From Kappaphycus alvarezii (Eukaryota; Rhodophyta; Florideophyceae; Gigartinales; Solieriaceae), in contig NADL03000639.1 of the NCBI GenBank assembly GCA_002205965.3, forward strand, positions 186,001 through 250,000: 64,000 bases of DNA, given 5' to 3'. This document shows positions 9,727-20,640 of this stretch, in pieces. Every line of letters starts with the position of its first letter. The stretch's first letter is position 1. The notes below the pieces were generated by a model. That model saw only the letters and a program-made list of their open reading frames with translations, was not told the origin of the DNA and made no database searches. A program made the translations under genes and the position numbers.

Positions 9727-11304
9727 ATGTCTACATTTGCCTTCCTGCCCTCCATCCCTGTGCGCCGGCCCTCTCCGGCAAACCTGTACACCACCGTCCA
9801 CACCAAACGCACCCCGTGCCGTCATTATCGCGCTCCGTCACCATGCCTCCCCATCTCAATGACCACCGCCTCCCCACAGCCAACCACTACCACCCACCCA
9901 CTCCCCACCCCCCCGTTCACCTGGACCGATCAATGGTACCCCGTAGCCTGGACCGACGACATCCCACCCTAAAACCCATACCCATAACTCTCTTCCAACG
10001 TCATTTCGTCCTGTTCCGCGACCCGGTCACCTCCCTCTACGTCGTCATGGACGACACCTGCCCACATCGCGCAGCCCCTCTTTCCGAAGGCCGTCTTTTC
10101 GTCCGAGAGTCAGAAAACACCCCCGCCCAAACCATCCTCGAATGCGGATACCACGGCTGGCGATTCGATTGCACCGGCCGTTGCGTCGATATCCCAGTGG
10201 TACAACTTACAAAACGGATTCCAGCAGCAGCGGATGTGGGGGAGTATATGCGACGGCGGTGTCGAAACAGGGGCTGGTGTTTATGTTTTGGGGTGAGCGG
10301 GCAAAGTCGAGTGATGTGCGGTTGCCGGTGCCGGATGAACTGGAGGTGGAGAATGGGGGGTTGTTGTTTTATCGAAACTCGAGGAGGCGGTTTCCGATTT
10401 CGATGCCGGTGATTATGGAGAATGTGGCGGACCCTGCTCATGTGCCTTGGTCGCATCATGGGTCTGGACAGGGGAATCGGAATAAAGTGGAGAGGGGTGG
10501 TGGGGGAAAGGTGGAGGAGGAGCGTACGGCGGAGGGGTATATGAGGGTGACGTTTCGACGGTCGAAAACGAGTGAGGTGGCGGTGGTGAATGAGGTGATT
10601 ATGCCGACGCATGTGCGGTATCGTATTGGGATTGGGAAAGTGGAGTCGTGGTTGTTGACTTGGGTGGTGCCGGTGAGTCATGATGAGTGTGTGATGTTTA
10701 GTGGGCACGCGTTGAAGGGTCCGAGGTTGATGAGGTGGATGATTGGGATTAAACCGAGGTGGTGGGAACATATGACGGCGAATTTAATCTTGGATGGAGA
10801 CTCGGTGCTGTTGCAGGGACAGGAGAGTCGGTTGCAAGGGGTGAAAAGGGATGGGTGGGGGGCGGGTGGAGGCAGTTGTACACGCTGGGGTCAGGAAGTT
10901 GGGATGTGATGGTGGAAAGGCTGAGACGATTCTTTGAGATGTATGGAGATAGTATGCCGTTTTTGGGGGAGATGGAAGGGCATCGGGTGTTGAAGAGGGA
11001 ATTTATAAATGATCGGTACGAAATGCATACCAAGGACTGTGGATGTTGTGCACCGGCGTTGAGGAATATTAAGATTGGACTTGTTGTGGCGTTGGTGGTT
11101 GGCGGTTTGTGTGGGATGGCGATGGTGTTTGGGGGAGTGTTGATTGCTGGGTTGGAAAGGACGGTAGATAAGAAAGCTGTTTGGAGAGTTGTTGGGGTAG
11201 TGCGGTGGTTTGTGTGGTGGCGTGTGGGTGGCGTGGTGTTGAACGGGTGGAAGAACAAGTTGACGTATACGACCGTGGCGTACGACCTGGCACATGCGGA
11301 CTAG
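9727..11304 (+). CDS. Pheophorbide a oxygenase-like Rieske non-haem iron oxygenase
   Basis: Chloroplast-type Rieske monooxygenase of the PaO/TIC55/PTC52 group. ATG at 9727 gives a Ser/Pro/Thr-rich transit-peptide-like N-terminus, then WTDQWYPVAWTDDI. The Rieske cluster ligands are CPH (CPHRAAPLSEGR) and CGYH (ECGYHGWRFD), at about 10057-10160, with a spacer longer than in plants. The mononuclear iron motif is NVADPAHVPWSHHG near 10420-10460. The C-terminus has CGCC (KDCGCCAPALRNIK), the family's CxxC, and two hydrophobic segments for membrane anchoring. Frame changes near 9963, at the G run 10238-10242 and at G runs 10855-10875 join the pieces without loss of sense. Which group member, and so which substrate (pheophorbide a, protochlorophyllide a or other), cannot be decided. 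Confidence 0.82.
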
Positions 11305-11998
11305 ATTTGACACCCACGTGATCGTTGCGGACGATGCGGTTTTGATGAGTGGATTGTTTTGAGAAGGGGGGCTGGTTGCTGGGTGTGGGGAGGATGATGT
11401 GACGATTTGCAGGTGGGGTGCGAATGTGACCATTGTCGGCGGTTGCTAGAGGTTGCTCGCGGACGGCATTTGCTTGAAATGAATTGTTGAGCTGTTTTGT
11501 GATTTGACAAATGTATACAATGATGATATTCAAGACAGAAAAGACCATCGCCGCATGCATGGCGCATGTATAATGTCAAAGCGTGATGAGATGAGGTTAA
11601 TACGGCCGACCACCGACCGGTAGCACCGTGGCCGCATTTAAAAAGTGCAACAGACAGACGAGCGGTGGGTAGAAAAGCAAAACGGGCAGCTGCCATGACC
11701 AACATCCCTAGGCTAGCAATTGGATTCCTACGCCACCGCAATACTGTACAAACGCCGTTTGATCCGTCAACTTTTCTATATAAAATACAGCACACAAAAT
11801 CCTTGTCTGCTTTCCTCATCAAAACCCATTTTGAATCGGACGACTGATGACATCATCAACAATAAAAATAAAAATCCAATTTTTTTTAAAAAAGAAAAAC
11901 TCTTATTAAACCACCCGCGACGACCGCCCCCCCTACCCCAACGCTTCCCCACCCGGATCGTAATCTCCCTCCACCCCCCATCCCCCCCCCAACCCACA
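11305..11998. other. Intergenic region upstream of the translocator gene
   Basis: No gene seen. It holds a TATA-like element (own entry) and A-rich low-complexity sequence at 11867-11910 close to the translocator start. Confidence 0.4.
11777..11786 (+). promoter_or_regulatory. TATA-like element before the translocator gene
   Basis: TATATAAAAT lies about 215 bases upstream of the chosen start codon, in otherwise mixed sequence, at a position plausible for a promoter with a long leader. Only the motif supports it. Confidence 0.35.
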
Positions 11999-13177
11999 AT
12001 GACCCTCCCAACCTTTCACCCCCTTCTCAACCTCCCCCGCAACCCCCCTCCCTCCGCCCACCACCTTCCGCCGTCCACTCCCCCACACATCCCATCTCCA
12101 AAACCCCCCCCGCATTCACCTCCTCCCTCCCCACATGTCCATCACACCCGCACCGCACCCGCACCCGCACGTCCCCCTCCATGGTCGCCGAGGATGCAGG
12201 CGCCCCGCGTGCACCGCCGCCTGTCGCACCCTTGGCTTCCGCAGTCACCGGAGAGTCGGCTTCAAAGGCTACCATTGCTTTCTTGTTCGGCTTGTGGTAT
12301 GTGTTTAATATCATTTTTAATATTCTTAACAAACGCGTGTGAACGCTTGGTCCAACCCGTGGATTCTCAGTACCGTGCAGCTGGGAGTTGGGAGTGTCAT
12401 GGTGTTGATTCAATGGGCGCTCAAGTTGCAACGGAGGCCTAATGTGTCGCCCAAGTTGATCAAGGCCTTGTTTTTGCCAACCCTGTCCATCTGGTGGGGC
12501 ATGTTAGTACGTGTATCTCGTTTTCGTATGTGGCCGTTAGCTTTTCGCATATTGTCAAGGCGTGTGAGCCGGCCTTTGGTGCTGTAGGGAGTGCTCTGGT
12601 GTTGGGGAGGTGTATTCGCCGGGCGTGTATGCTACTTTGTTACCGATTATTGCCGGTGTTGCCCTGTCGGCTGTCACGCAGATTCAGTTTTCGTGGCCCG
12701 GCTTTTTGTTTGCTATGTTGTCGAATGTGGCGTTTGCAAGTAGGAATATTTTCTCAAAGTTGACAATGGGCGATTTTAAGAAGGATGAGACTTTGACGCC
12801 GCAGAATATTTATGGTATCATGTCGGTCATGGCGTTGATTATTGAGCTGCCGTTTGCTTTGGCGTCGAGGGGTTGCCTAGATTGCCTAGTCAACAGGTGG
12901 GTATTTGTTGGGATGGTCCGGCGTGTTTTACACGCTGTACAACACGGTGTCGTTTATGGCGTTGGGAAAGACGGGAGTGGTAACGCATGCCGTGGGAAAC
13001 ATTCTCAAGAGAGCGTCAGTGATCGTCGTGAGCATTCTGGTATTCCGAACCCCGGTCAAGTTGCTGAACGGAGTGGGAATGGGTGTCGCTTTGGTCGGAA
13101 CTTGCTTGTACTCTTTGGTCAAGCAACGCTTTTTGGCTAAGAAAAAGACAGAGGCGGCGTCCGGGAAGACGGCATGA
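11999..13177 (+). CDS. Plastid triose-phosphate/phosphate-type translocator (DMT family)
   Basis: Sugar-phosphate/phosphate antiporter of the plastid inner envelope (TPT/PPT/GPT group). ATG at 11999 starts a Pro/Ser/Thr-rich ~60-residue presequence; the mature part begins near 12182 (MVAEDAGAPRAPPP). Family signatures in order: LFGLWYVFNIIFNILNK, STVQLGVGSVMVLIQW, SFSYVAVSFSHIVKACEPAF, SNVAFASRNIFSKL, and VFYTLYNTVSFMALGKTG followed by VTHAVGNILKRASVI. That last VTHxxGNxxKR line is the strongest hallmark. A Lys-rich tail ends at TGA 13175-13177. Frame changes are needed near 12335, 12495, 12600-12612 and 12880-12905, two beside G runs. Between ALASRG and the next helix the loop is shorter than usual, perhaps from lost bases. 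Substrate class cannot be told. Confidence 0.87.
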
Positions 13178-13912
13178 GGCTTGCAATGTGATTTGTAATA
13201 TTCTACGCAGTCTGATTCTGTAGCTAATGTGTGATTGACAGGTGAGATGCGAACAGGGCAATCGATCCGCGAATAAATGCCTCACGTTTTGACTGATGTG
13301 TCGATTGAATGGCAGCGTTTGCGCGCCTCACCGTTGCGATAGATTCATTCCTCGGCGTGAGAATCTCTACTGTAGAGACCAGGTGGCATGCAACGAGGCT
13401 TGAGCAACGCCTGCAAGCATTGCGCCAGGTTACATGCGGGACGTACTGTGTTCCGCGCCAATGACTCGGTAACGAGGAGGGATAGAGTCGTGTGACTGAA
13501 TGGTGTCGAAACCAGTTTTCAGAAGGAGGTTGTGAGGAGGGCCAAGAATTGTTGCGGAGAGGAGCAGACGACGGCGGCGCACAAATTCTCGCTGCCGGAT
13601 GTTGGAGGCGTATTGGTACACATCGCGCTACACCAATCACAGTAGATTTTGAGCATGGGGGATTGTCTGGGGCGTGTCCCTCGAGACCCGAATAAAGGCA
13701 GACAGATTCATAATGTTACTGTACTATTGCGTTAGATACCGTACAGCGTCCAGTACAGTACAGTGCAGTTCTTTGCTGTACTGTTTGTTTTTTCACTGCC
13801 GTATGAAATGGCGCCTTGCACCGTCCGAAATGAAAGAATCAAGTCTAAACAGGATGACCCAACTCAGTATGTTGCAGGCCACAACCTAACGGCGATCCCA
13901 GAGAGTCGAAAG
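13178..13912. other. Intergenic region with GTAC palindromes
   Basis: No coding signal recognised. Near 13715-13790 GTAC-type words recur (TACTGTACTA, CCAGTACAGTACAGTGCAG, GCTGTACTG) as in the cluster at 4.2 kb. Confidence 0.4.
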
Positions 13913-14644
13913 CTAGCGGAATACAGTTCCAAAGTTCCATCCCAGTTGCCATAGTCCCGGCAGTGCGTCGTGTGGAATGGTCGCCAATATCACAGCGAGG
14001 TCCCTCTTTTTCCGTTTGTCTCGCCCCTTTCGTGCTCGTAGAAATATGTAGCTCCGTTGGAATGACGACGATACTGTAATATCGTGTGTCACGGGGAGTG
14101 CAGGCGTGATGTTTACGTAATTGGACCGTGGGAGGACGAGGATGTCCACAGGTCGGGCATTTAGTCCCAGAGTTGAGTATTTCGTTTCTTCTCGGACGCC
14201 ACCGTCAGGTGCTCTGAGCAGCTCGTTGACAGGAACCTTGGCTACTGCTTTGTGTCTGTAGAACCGTCCCGCCCTTTGTGGCATACGTCGGCGGTGTCGT
14301 CCCCCCGTGGTCTATAGTTTGCACAGTACTGTTGTGAATAGTTGAACTATGCGTTATAGTACAATTGCCGAGACAGATGTGGGCAACTGGTGACCAGATG
14401 GATATGTACGTAAACCAAAAATATGAGTGATTTGAAAGGTTATAGACTGGCATAGGAACAACAATTCCTTGCACCGAAGCTGGAGCCTGTGTGAAGGGTT
14501 GGTAAGAGGTGCCACGGGGAATGCCATAAGAAAGCATGATGCCTCTTCGAAAAGCCGAGATGGCAACGATTGCACTGAGCAACCATGATGCCCCTGCGAA
14601 GAGAAGACGGAAAAGACTGCACCGAGAATAGTGATGGCCAGCAC
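13913..14644 (-). CDS. Unrecognised membrane protein, frame-broken
   Basis: ATG at 14644 gives MLAITILGAVFSVFSSQG, a hydrophobic N-terminus. After one base in a G run (about 14593) the frame continues ASWLLSAIVAISAFRRG and GIPRGTSYQPFTQAP. A Thr/Ser/His-rich stretch with NCT, NST and NHS sequons follows (possible glycosylation sites). After a second change near 14265-14275 it runs KVPVNELLRAPDGG to a basic KGRDKRKKRD block and a stop at 13913. About 240 residues with two or three membrane segments. I do not recognise the family. The codon sense is better than in neighbouring random frames, but the call rests on that alone. It is convergent with the translocator gene. Confidence 0.4.
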
Positions 14645-14770
14645 TATTTTTTGAAAATTTGTAGGTACTGGTAATACAATTTGAACTCAATTATTGTAGT
14701 GCATGGCAATAATAGTGCCCACGGGTTAGTGCCTATAGTGGCATCAGCAGGCAATTTCAGTGCCCGCCTG

Positions 14771-14838
14771 GTCGCCAGTTCCTCTTGTTCGCCAGTGCCT
14801 CCCGGTCGCCAGTACCCTTTAGTCGTCAGTGCCCTTTG
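14771..14838. repeat. Degenerate 17-bp tandem repeat, four units
   Basis: TCGCCAG starts at 14772, 14789 and 14806, and TCGTCAG at 14823, each 17 bases apart. Consensus is roughly GTCGCCAGTGCCTCTTG. A further TCGCCAG at 14848 is out of phase. AGTGCC words also recur upstream (14713-14768) and near 21795-21870. Confidence 0.7.
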
Positions 14839-14865
14839 CTCCCCTTGTCGCCAGGGGCCCGGCGA

Positions 14866-14891
14866 AGTACTGTACAGTGCCATACAGTACT
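14866..14891. repeat. GTAC hairpin
   Basis: AGTACTGTA (14866-14874) and TACAGTACT (14883-14891) are perfect 9-bp inverted arms around an 8-base loop; member of the GTAC palindrome family. Confidence 0.65.
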
Positions 14892-15273
14892 GGCTTCGGC
14901 TTTGCCAATACACATCCTGTTATTCATCAGTAGCTACTGTAGGGCGCCCGCCAGAGCCTTCGGCCGAACTTTAACCCCCTTCCTGAACCCCATAATTACA
15001 CTCCCCAAGCTACGCTCCGGCCCACGCCAGTGGCCCTTCAAGGTCATGGCCCACTAAAGATCCCTTGTTCAGTTATTCAACAAATGTTCAACCCATCAGG
15101 GCCCTTGGCAACGGGTGCTGAGTATCGTCATAATGACGTTTTTATTATGAAGCATCAGTGGTACATGATTGTCTGGAAAACCATGGGATAGATCGGAAAT
15201 ATCTTCCAACAGTAAAACACCCAAACGTTCCCCCTCATGGTACATGATGTTGAGCTGTCGTGCGCAATCCCCA

Positions 15274-15303
15274 GTAGATACTGAATGCATTAAATTTCTT
15301 TCT
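15274..15303 (+). repeat. 30-bp dispersed repeat, copy 2
   Basis: GTAGATACTGAATGCATTAA followed by ATTTCTTTCT, differing from the copy at 9484-9513 at two positions. Confidence 0.6.
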
Positions 15304-15430
15304 TCTTTTTGGGCTAAAGATTACGGAGACGAAGCCTAATGTGCGTGGCGACTGATTTATTCTGAGATGAGAGGTTCTCTGAAACCAACTTGTGGTACTA
15401 AGTTCCGCTCAAACCGTGTCCCAACAAACA

Positions 15431-15473
15431 GCTGGCGTTAATCTGGACGATTATCGCCACGATTAACGCCAGC
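15431..15473. repeat. Perfect 13-bp hairpin
   Basis: GCTGGCGTTAATC (15431-15443) and GATTAACGCCAGC (15461-15473) are exact reverse complements around a 17-base loop. The loop contains GATTATCGCCA, a near-copy of the right arm, so it looks like repeated inversion of one ten-base word. Confidence 0.75.
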
Positions 15474-15918
15474 AGGCGTGCGAACAGTGTTTGCTGTGCC
15501 TCAACAATCGTAACAGCTGTATTTGCGGCGGTACCAGTCGAAACCCGGTTGGCCAAGTCCGAGCAGCTTGGTACCAGTCCCCCAATGTGGAGAGTGGATG
15601 GGCAACGAAGCGATACCCAGGACCTTTCGCTCGGATTAGTTCGGCAAAACGAGTATCCTTGCCAAGGCGAGCATGGTAAAGGGGCTTGAACGAACATCGT
15701 GCAAGGGACGGGAAGCGGGCAACGGTCAAGGCATGAATGACAGTTGCGTCATAAGTCTATGATCCCATTCGCTTTAAGTGCATTGATGTCTGAGCGAGCT
15801 GCATGGCTGCGTTGTGGGGACTCGAGGAGAGATGTCGGGCGGTTACCCAACTTGCAAACCCCGAAGCAGTTGCGCAGAATCTGGAAGCAGACATTTTCAT
15901 CTTGCAGTTACGCGACGG

Positions 15919-16243
15919 TGTGGTGCTGGCACTTGGCAGTGCACAGAACCCCCGTCCATATCGGCCTGATGAGATGTTATTCTCGCTAACAGACCTTAAT
16001 GGACAGCGCTAAGTCGCCAGGCTCTTCAGTCGGCCCTTTTCCGCCAGTTGTAGGGCTGGCTACTTCACATTTAGTTCCAGTCTCCGACCCTCGATGTCAT
16101 AGGTTGGAGGTATCGATCTGACCTGATCACACCCACGTAAGGCCGACTCACTGATCCTTTGTAAATCTTTCCTTTCTGTCTTTTAGTCTTCCTAAGGCTT
16201 CAAAAGCCCCTTCCTACTGCACGGCCGCGCCGGGTAGAGCACA
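15919..16243 (+). repeat. 5' LTR of gypsy element 1
   Basis: Starts TGTGGTGCTGG and ends GAGCACA. It aligns along its whole length with 21000-21324 with few differences. The inner end has lost the perfect terminal inverted repeat that the 3' LTR keeps (ACCACA). Confidence 0.93.
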
Positions 16244-16321
16244 GTGCTAACTTCGCAATACTTTCAAGCGTGGTGTGAAAACATCAACCTCTAGGACTAA
16301 AGAGCTATCAGCCTAAAGTCA

Positions 16322-17163
16322 GTCGATCATGGAGGACAAGTCTGGAGCAAGCATGGCCGTACCGCCAAGGTGCGCCAAGTGACGATGGCAACTCCGCAGC
16401 CGGTCCTCGCCCGTCTGGATGTTAATTCGTTTATTCCTCCGCAAATACGACGCAAATTGCCGCGAGATTAAGTAACGCGCCGCACAACTCGTCCAAATGG
16501 ACACACAGTCCACGGAGCCTATTCGTCCTGCTGGTCTGTAGTACTGCATTGACGCCGAACAACTCGAGTCGGCACTCGATCCCGGTATGATCGAAGGCTG
16601 CACAGACGTGACCAAGATCAAAGATAACGAGCTGAGGGCTTTTTTGGATAATGAGGTTGTTGAGTCCTGGACCACCGTGACCGAGCGTGAACTTAGAAAC
16701 CTGGTCTAGAAACATGTGCGCATGGATATGTCTGTTAAGTCTGCCAAGAGCCGCATGAAACTTTTGTTCATGGACTAAGTCACTGTTTCGACAGCACGGC
16801 ATGACGTGGGTCGTTGACAGCAACCCGAAATCGGCTGTCAAGCATGTCTTATCAGTTGTAAAGCCTGCTCAACTCAAGAAAAGACTTGTGAAAACTATCT
16901 CCTTCTCAAATAAGAATGCCGAGGACGACCTTGCAGTCTTTTTAAAGCACGCCATAGAGTTGTCCGAAGCCTTCGCGAAAATTGACAACGGAAACCCCCG
17001 CAGCCGCTATCCCGATCCGAGCGGCTTCAAGAGCAACAAAAGCGGCTCAAAGAGAGGGGCGGACAAAAAATCGGCTGGAAAGCTGAACAAGAGCAGCGGC
17101 AAGAAAAAGCCGCCGTCGCCATGCCCGCTCAAGTCATGTGAGGACAAAGTCCGCATGCAGTAG
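16322..17163 (+). pseudogene. gag remnant of gypsy element 1
   Basis: Weak gag-like sense from about 16322; the best piece is 16801-17163. It contains FLKHAIELSEAFAKIDNG, then a Lys/Ser/Gly-rich basic region (KKSAGKLNKSSGKKKPP) and CPLKSCEDK, which may be the start of a lost zinc knuckle. The nucleic-acid-binding role is inferred from position and basic composition. Several stops and frame changes upstream. Confidence 0.6.
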
Positions 17164-17389
17164 GCGGACGACTGCGGTACTCCAATGCAGAACAGAAAAG
17201 GATTTCAAGGACAGGTTCGCCGCTGCGAAAGCGCGCGACGGGCCATCCAGATTTACGAGAAGTTAAGTATCTTCGGCCAGTGGCACAGCATTGTCTTTAT
17301 CAAAGAATGTCGGCCGCATTCGCAAGGGCCGTGAGGCGTTCGGTGGTGTCAACATAGGTGACGAAAACATGCCGCCGGCGTCGTGAATC

Positions 17390-17760
17390 ATGACCGTTTC
17401 GGTGAACATCGACGAGACTGGTCGCTGCGATGACGGCGGCGACGAAAGCATCGAGTCCATGGGATTGGCCGAACGGACAGCGATCAAGGGTATCGGAAAG
17501 ATCGAGTCTATCAAGACAGTGACTCTGGAAGTCGCGTTGACCGTAAGAGATGGGACACCGAAGCAAAACAAACTCCACCGCGCGTGGTGCACGCCCTCAA
17601 CGGTCTTACACCCAAACTCGGAATGTCTAGCTCTCAATAATATCAGTTTTCTTGTGCCGGATGACGCCCTCGCCTCGAAAATTTGTTGATCAGCCGTCCG
17701 GTCTTGCTCCAACTACGAGTGGACACGCGGACTCTGCTCGAAGACCGGGTGGCTACACTC
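17390..17760 (+). pseudogene. Retroviral-type aspartic protease region of gypsy element 1
   Basis: Follows gag. The frame at 17390-17689 reads VNIDETGRCDDGGDES, then LAERTAIKGIGKIES and NISFLVPDDALA. After a frame change LLISRPVL and VDTRTLLEDRVATLDGTD follow, ending near 17770. The layout (hydrophobic D-D-G start, GIG turn, LIGRPVL-like exit) is that of the pepsin-like protease of gypsy elements; the catalytic DSG triad itself is not intact here. Confidence 0.6.
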
Positions 17761-17824
17761 GACGGTACAGACTGAAACCCCGGCGCCCTGCCCAAGACCA
17801 ACGGTGGATGGGTAAGTCGCTTGA

Positions 17825-19660
17825 TGCTCGCCCGTCTTTCAACTACTTCAGCGCACGTGCTGAAGAGGACCCGCTTCTGGATCCGTCGGTGCTGGACCCT
17901 GCGGACGAGGACCAGCACGACGACCAAAATCGCCGTCGCCAACTTACAGAAAGCCGCCTTCGACAACGGCCTCGCGGAAGACAAGCGTTTTCGTCTGGCC
18001 AAGTTACTCTCTGGCTATATGGACATATTCCGCACGTCTTTCTCGTCGGGCTCTCCGGCGCGCCTGCCCCCGCTCAAGATCGAGCTTAAACCCGACGCCA
18101 AGCCCGTTAAGGTCCGCTTGCGGAACCATTCTTAAGAGAAACGTCGCTTTTTAGACAAGTTCGTCAAAGACCTAGCCCGACATGGTCTCGCATACGCGAA
18201 TCCGACGGCGAGATGAGCTTACGCGCCTCTCCTTGTGGCCAAGCCGGGTCCACAGTACCGATTCACGGTCAACATCCGTCCGGTAAACAAATACACGATT
18301 AAGCATCACTACGCGATGCCCAACCTCGCACACGAGCTGACCAAAGTCGCCATGTCGGGATACTTCGCCAAAGTTGACTTGTCGCACAGCTACTGGCTGC
18401 TGGCATTGGCATTGATGTCCCAGGAGTGTCAATCTTTCATCACGCCCGACGGTATCTTCACGCAAACACGCGTGCATGGGACGACAAACGCCGTTATTCA
18501 TCTGCAATCCTCCCTCGCAGGCATCATACCCGAAGACCTCAAAACGTACATCTTGTGCTGTTTGGACGACTTCCTCATCCACGCACCCACTGTTGACGTT
18601 TTGCAATCGGCTCTCGAGTCTTTTTTCGACGTCTGCGTCGAGTACAACCTGAAGCTTCATCCCGAGAAGTGTACCCTCTTCGCGACCTCAATCCGCTGGT
18701 GCGGTCGTCTCCTGTCAGCCGATGGCATCCGCTACGACCGACGCCGCATGGATGGCCTCCTGTCGATGGAACCACCCAAAAATGGGGCCCACCTGCAGCA
18801 ATTCATTTGGTCACCACAGTGGGTCGAGTAGGGCATCCCCAACTTACTAACCTCGTGGCCCCGCTCCACAAATTCTTGGAACACGTCTACGACCATGCGG
18901 ATAAGCGCACGAAACGCGCAGTGACCCGTGTCAGTCTTCCAAGTCTTGGCTATGCACAGACCGAGTTGTAAGCCTTCCAAGCCTGCAAGCATGCTCTTGC
19001 ATATCAGTTCACGCTCGCAAGTCGCGATGTCAACCAGCGCTTGTGCGTGTACACCAATGCGTCCGACACGGCTTGGTCTGGGATCGCCACTCAAGTCCCA
19101 CACGATGACGCCCATAAAGCCGACGTGGAACAACTTATTCGCCACTCGCTTTCCTCTCCGGTCGCTTGGATGCGACGCAACTCGGTTGTTCAGTCTTGGA
19201 AAAGGAAGCCTATGCAGTGTTGGCAACCTTGGACCGGATGCACTGGATCGTGGCAACTCCCGACGGCTTCGACCTTTACACGGACCATAACAACCTCATC
19301 TTCCTTTTCGACCCACTCTCCGTGGTTCCAGACTTGTCAACCACTTCAATGCGCAAAGTCCTCAGATGGACTGTGCGTCTCAGAATGTACCGGTACACGT
19401 GCTATCACATCAACTGGAGACGAAAACGTCTGGGCCGACCTTCTGCCCCGTTGGTCGACGACGCCGACAACAGTGCGCCGCATTGTACACGTACCGGAGC
19501 TCCCGTCTTCATCCGCAGAGGATTTCGACTGACCGTCTCGTTCCGCCCTCGCCCAGGCTCAACAAGCCCATTCCGCCTCGCGTCCTACTGGTCTTGTTCA
19601 AGCAGAAGACCTCTGGACTTTCAAAGACACGGGCGCCATATGGATTCCCGACGCTGACGA
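17825..19660 (+). pseudogene. Reverse transcriptase / RNase H region of gypsy element 1
   Basis: RT sense runs from LKIELKPDAKPVKVRLR near 18070 through QYRFTVNIRPVNKYTI, AMPNLAHELTKVAMSGYFAK and VDLSHSYWLLAL to LCCLDDFLIHA near 18550 (catalytic DD kept, Cys where Tyr or Phe-Val/Ile is usual). It continues NLKLHPEKCTLF. RNase H follows at about 19190-19420 with VLEKEAYAVLATLDRMHWI and LYTDHNNL. A TAA near 18134 and frame changes near 18215, 18830 and 19160 break it. Confidence 0.85.
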
Positions 19661-19699
19661 CGATCTGCATCTTCGTCTCTCCGTCATAGGCCATACTGA

Positions 19700-20640
19700 T
19701 CCTTCCGGTCACCGAGGTGCCGACATCACGGAACATTCTTTCGAAATCCTTTAAATGGTCAGCTTGGCGCGCGGACGTCCGGTCCTTTGTCCGTGCGTGC
19801 ATCCACTGTCTATCGACAGTCGGAGGGGAGAAGATTACACGTCCTTCTGGCCGGCCGTCCACGGCACAAAATAAAACGACCTGCTGCAGTTCGACTACGT
19901 CGAGCTTGGGCCGGCCAAATCGGGCGTCAAGTATGTCCCTATGCTGCGTGATGACCATTCGGACTATAAGTGGTCTATGCTTCTCCAACATCAACGCCGA
20001 GAACGCAACTTCGGCGATTATCGACTAGTGCACAGCTTTCGGCGTCCCTAACGGCCTCATGTGCGACGGCCCCACTCATTTCAAGAATGAAACAGTCAGT
20101 TTAGTCTGTAAGGGCTTGAAGGTGCCGCATCACTTCACACTTCCATACTGCCCGTGGAGCAACGGTGCAGTCAAACGACTCGGCAAGGAGTTGATTCGCG
20201 TGGCCCGTACGGTTTATCAGAGCTTAAGATGCGTCCGTCCTAATTCCCTGATCTCCTTCCAATTTTTACTTCCATCTTGCACAACACGCCGTCTCCATCA
20301 CGCGGCAACGTCTGCACTATCACAGCATTCATGGGCCGTGTGTCGACACCGCCTGTCAAGACTTTTGTGCGCTCAACGACTGCAAAGACAATCAGTCTTA
20401 CCGAGGCGCAGATGGAACCGAAGTTCAACTTGGATAAACTCCTCAAGATCTGTGAGGAGATCAACCCACTCGTCGAGTCTAATTTGGCCAAACGCCACGA
20501 GCAGTCTCGTGCAGCTGCCTCTCGGGGCTATCGGCGAAACTTCGAACAAGGCGACTTCGTCCTTGTCGCTCGTGACGAATACAGCGCTGGCGACAAGCTA
20601 CTGCTGCGTTGGCGGAGCCCTCGTCGCATAATCAAGGCTT
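19700..20640 (+). pseudogene. Integrase region of gypsy element 1
   Basis: Zinc-finger remnant WRADVRSFVRACIHC near 19765-19810, then in other frames LQFDYVELGPAKSGVKY near 19880 (first catalytic Asp), LMCDGPTHFKNET near 20055 (second Asp) and LPYCPWSNGAVKRLGKELI near 20140-20205, where the usual GxxERxxxE helix has lost one Glu. At least four frame changes. Function and order are standard for gypsy integrases. Confidence 0.8.

Larger units (their letters stand above)
14645..15918. other. Repeat-rich intergenic region
   Basis: Holds a 17-bp tandem repeat, a GTAC hairpin, a 13-bp hairpin and the second copy of a 30-bp repeat (own entries). Open frames at 15398-15729 (minus) are hydrophobic in part but not recognised. 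Confidence 0.4.

Noticed and set aside
15398..15729. Minus-strand frame with FARLLALIVAIIVQINASC, reminiscent of a myosin motor segment
   Set aside because: The match is one short stretch; no P-loop, switch or other motor motif is nearby, and the stretch overlaps the 13-bp hairpin, which explains its repetitive sense.
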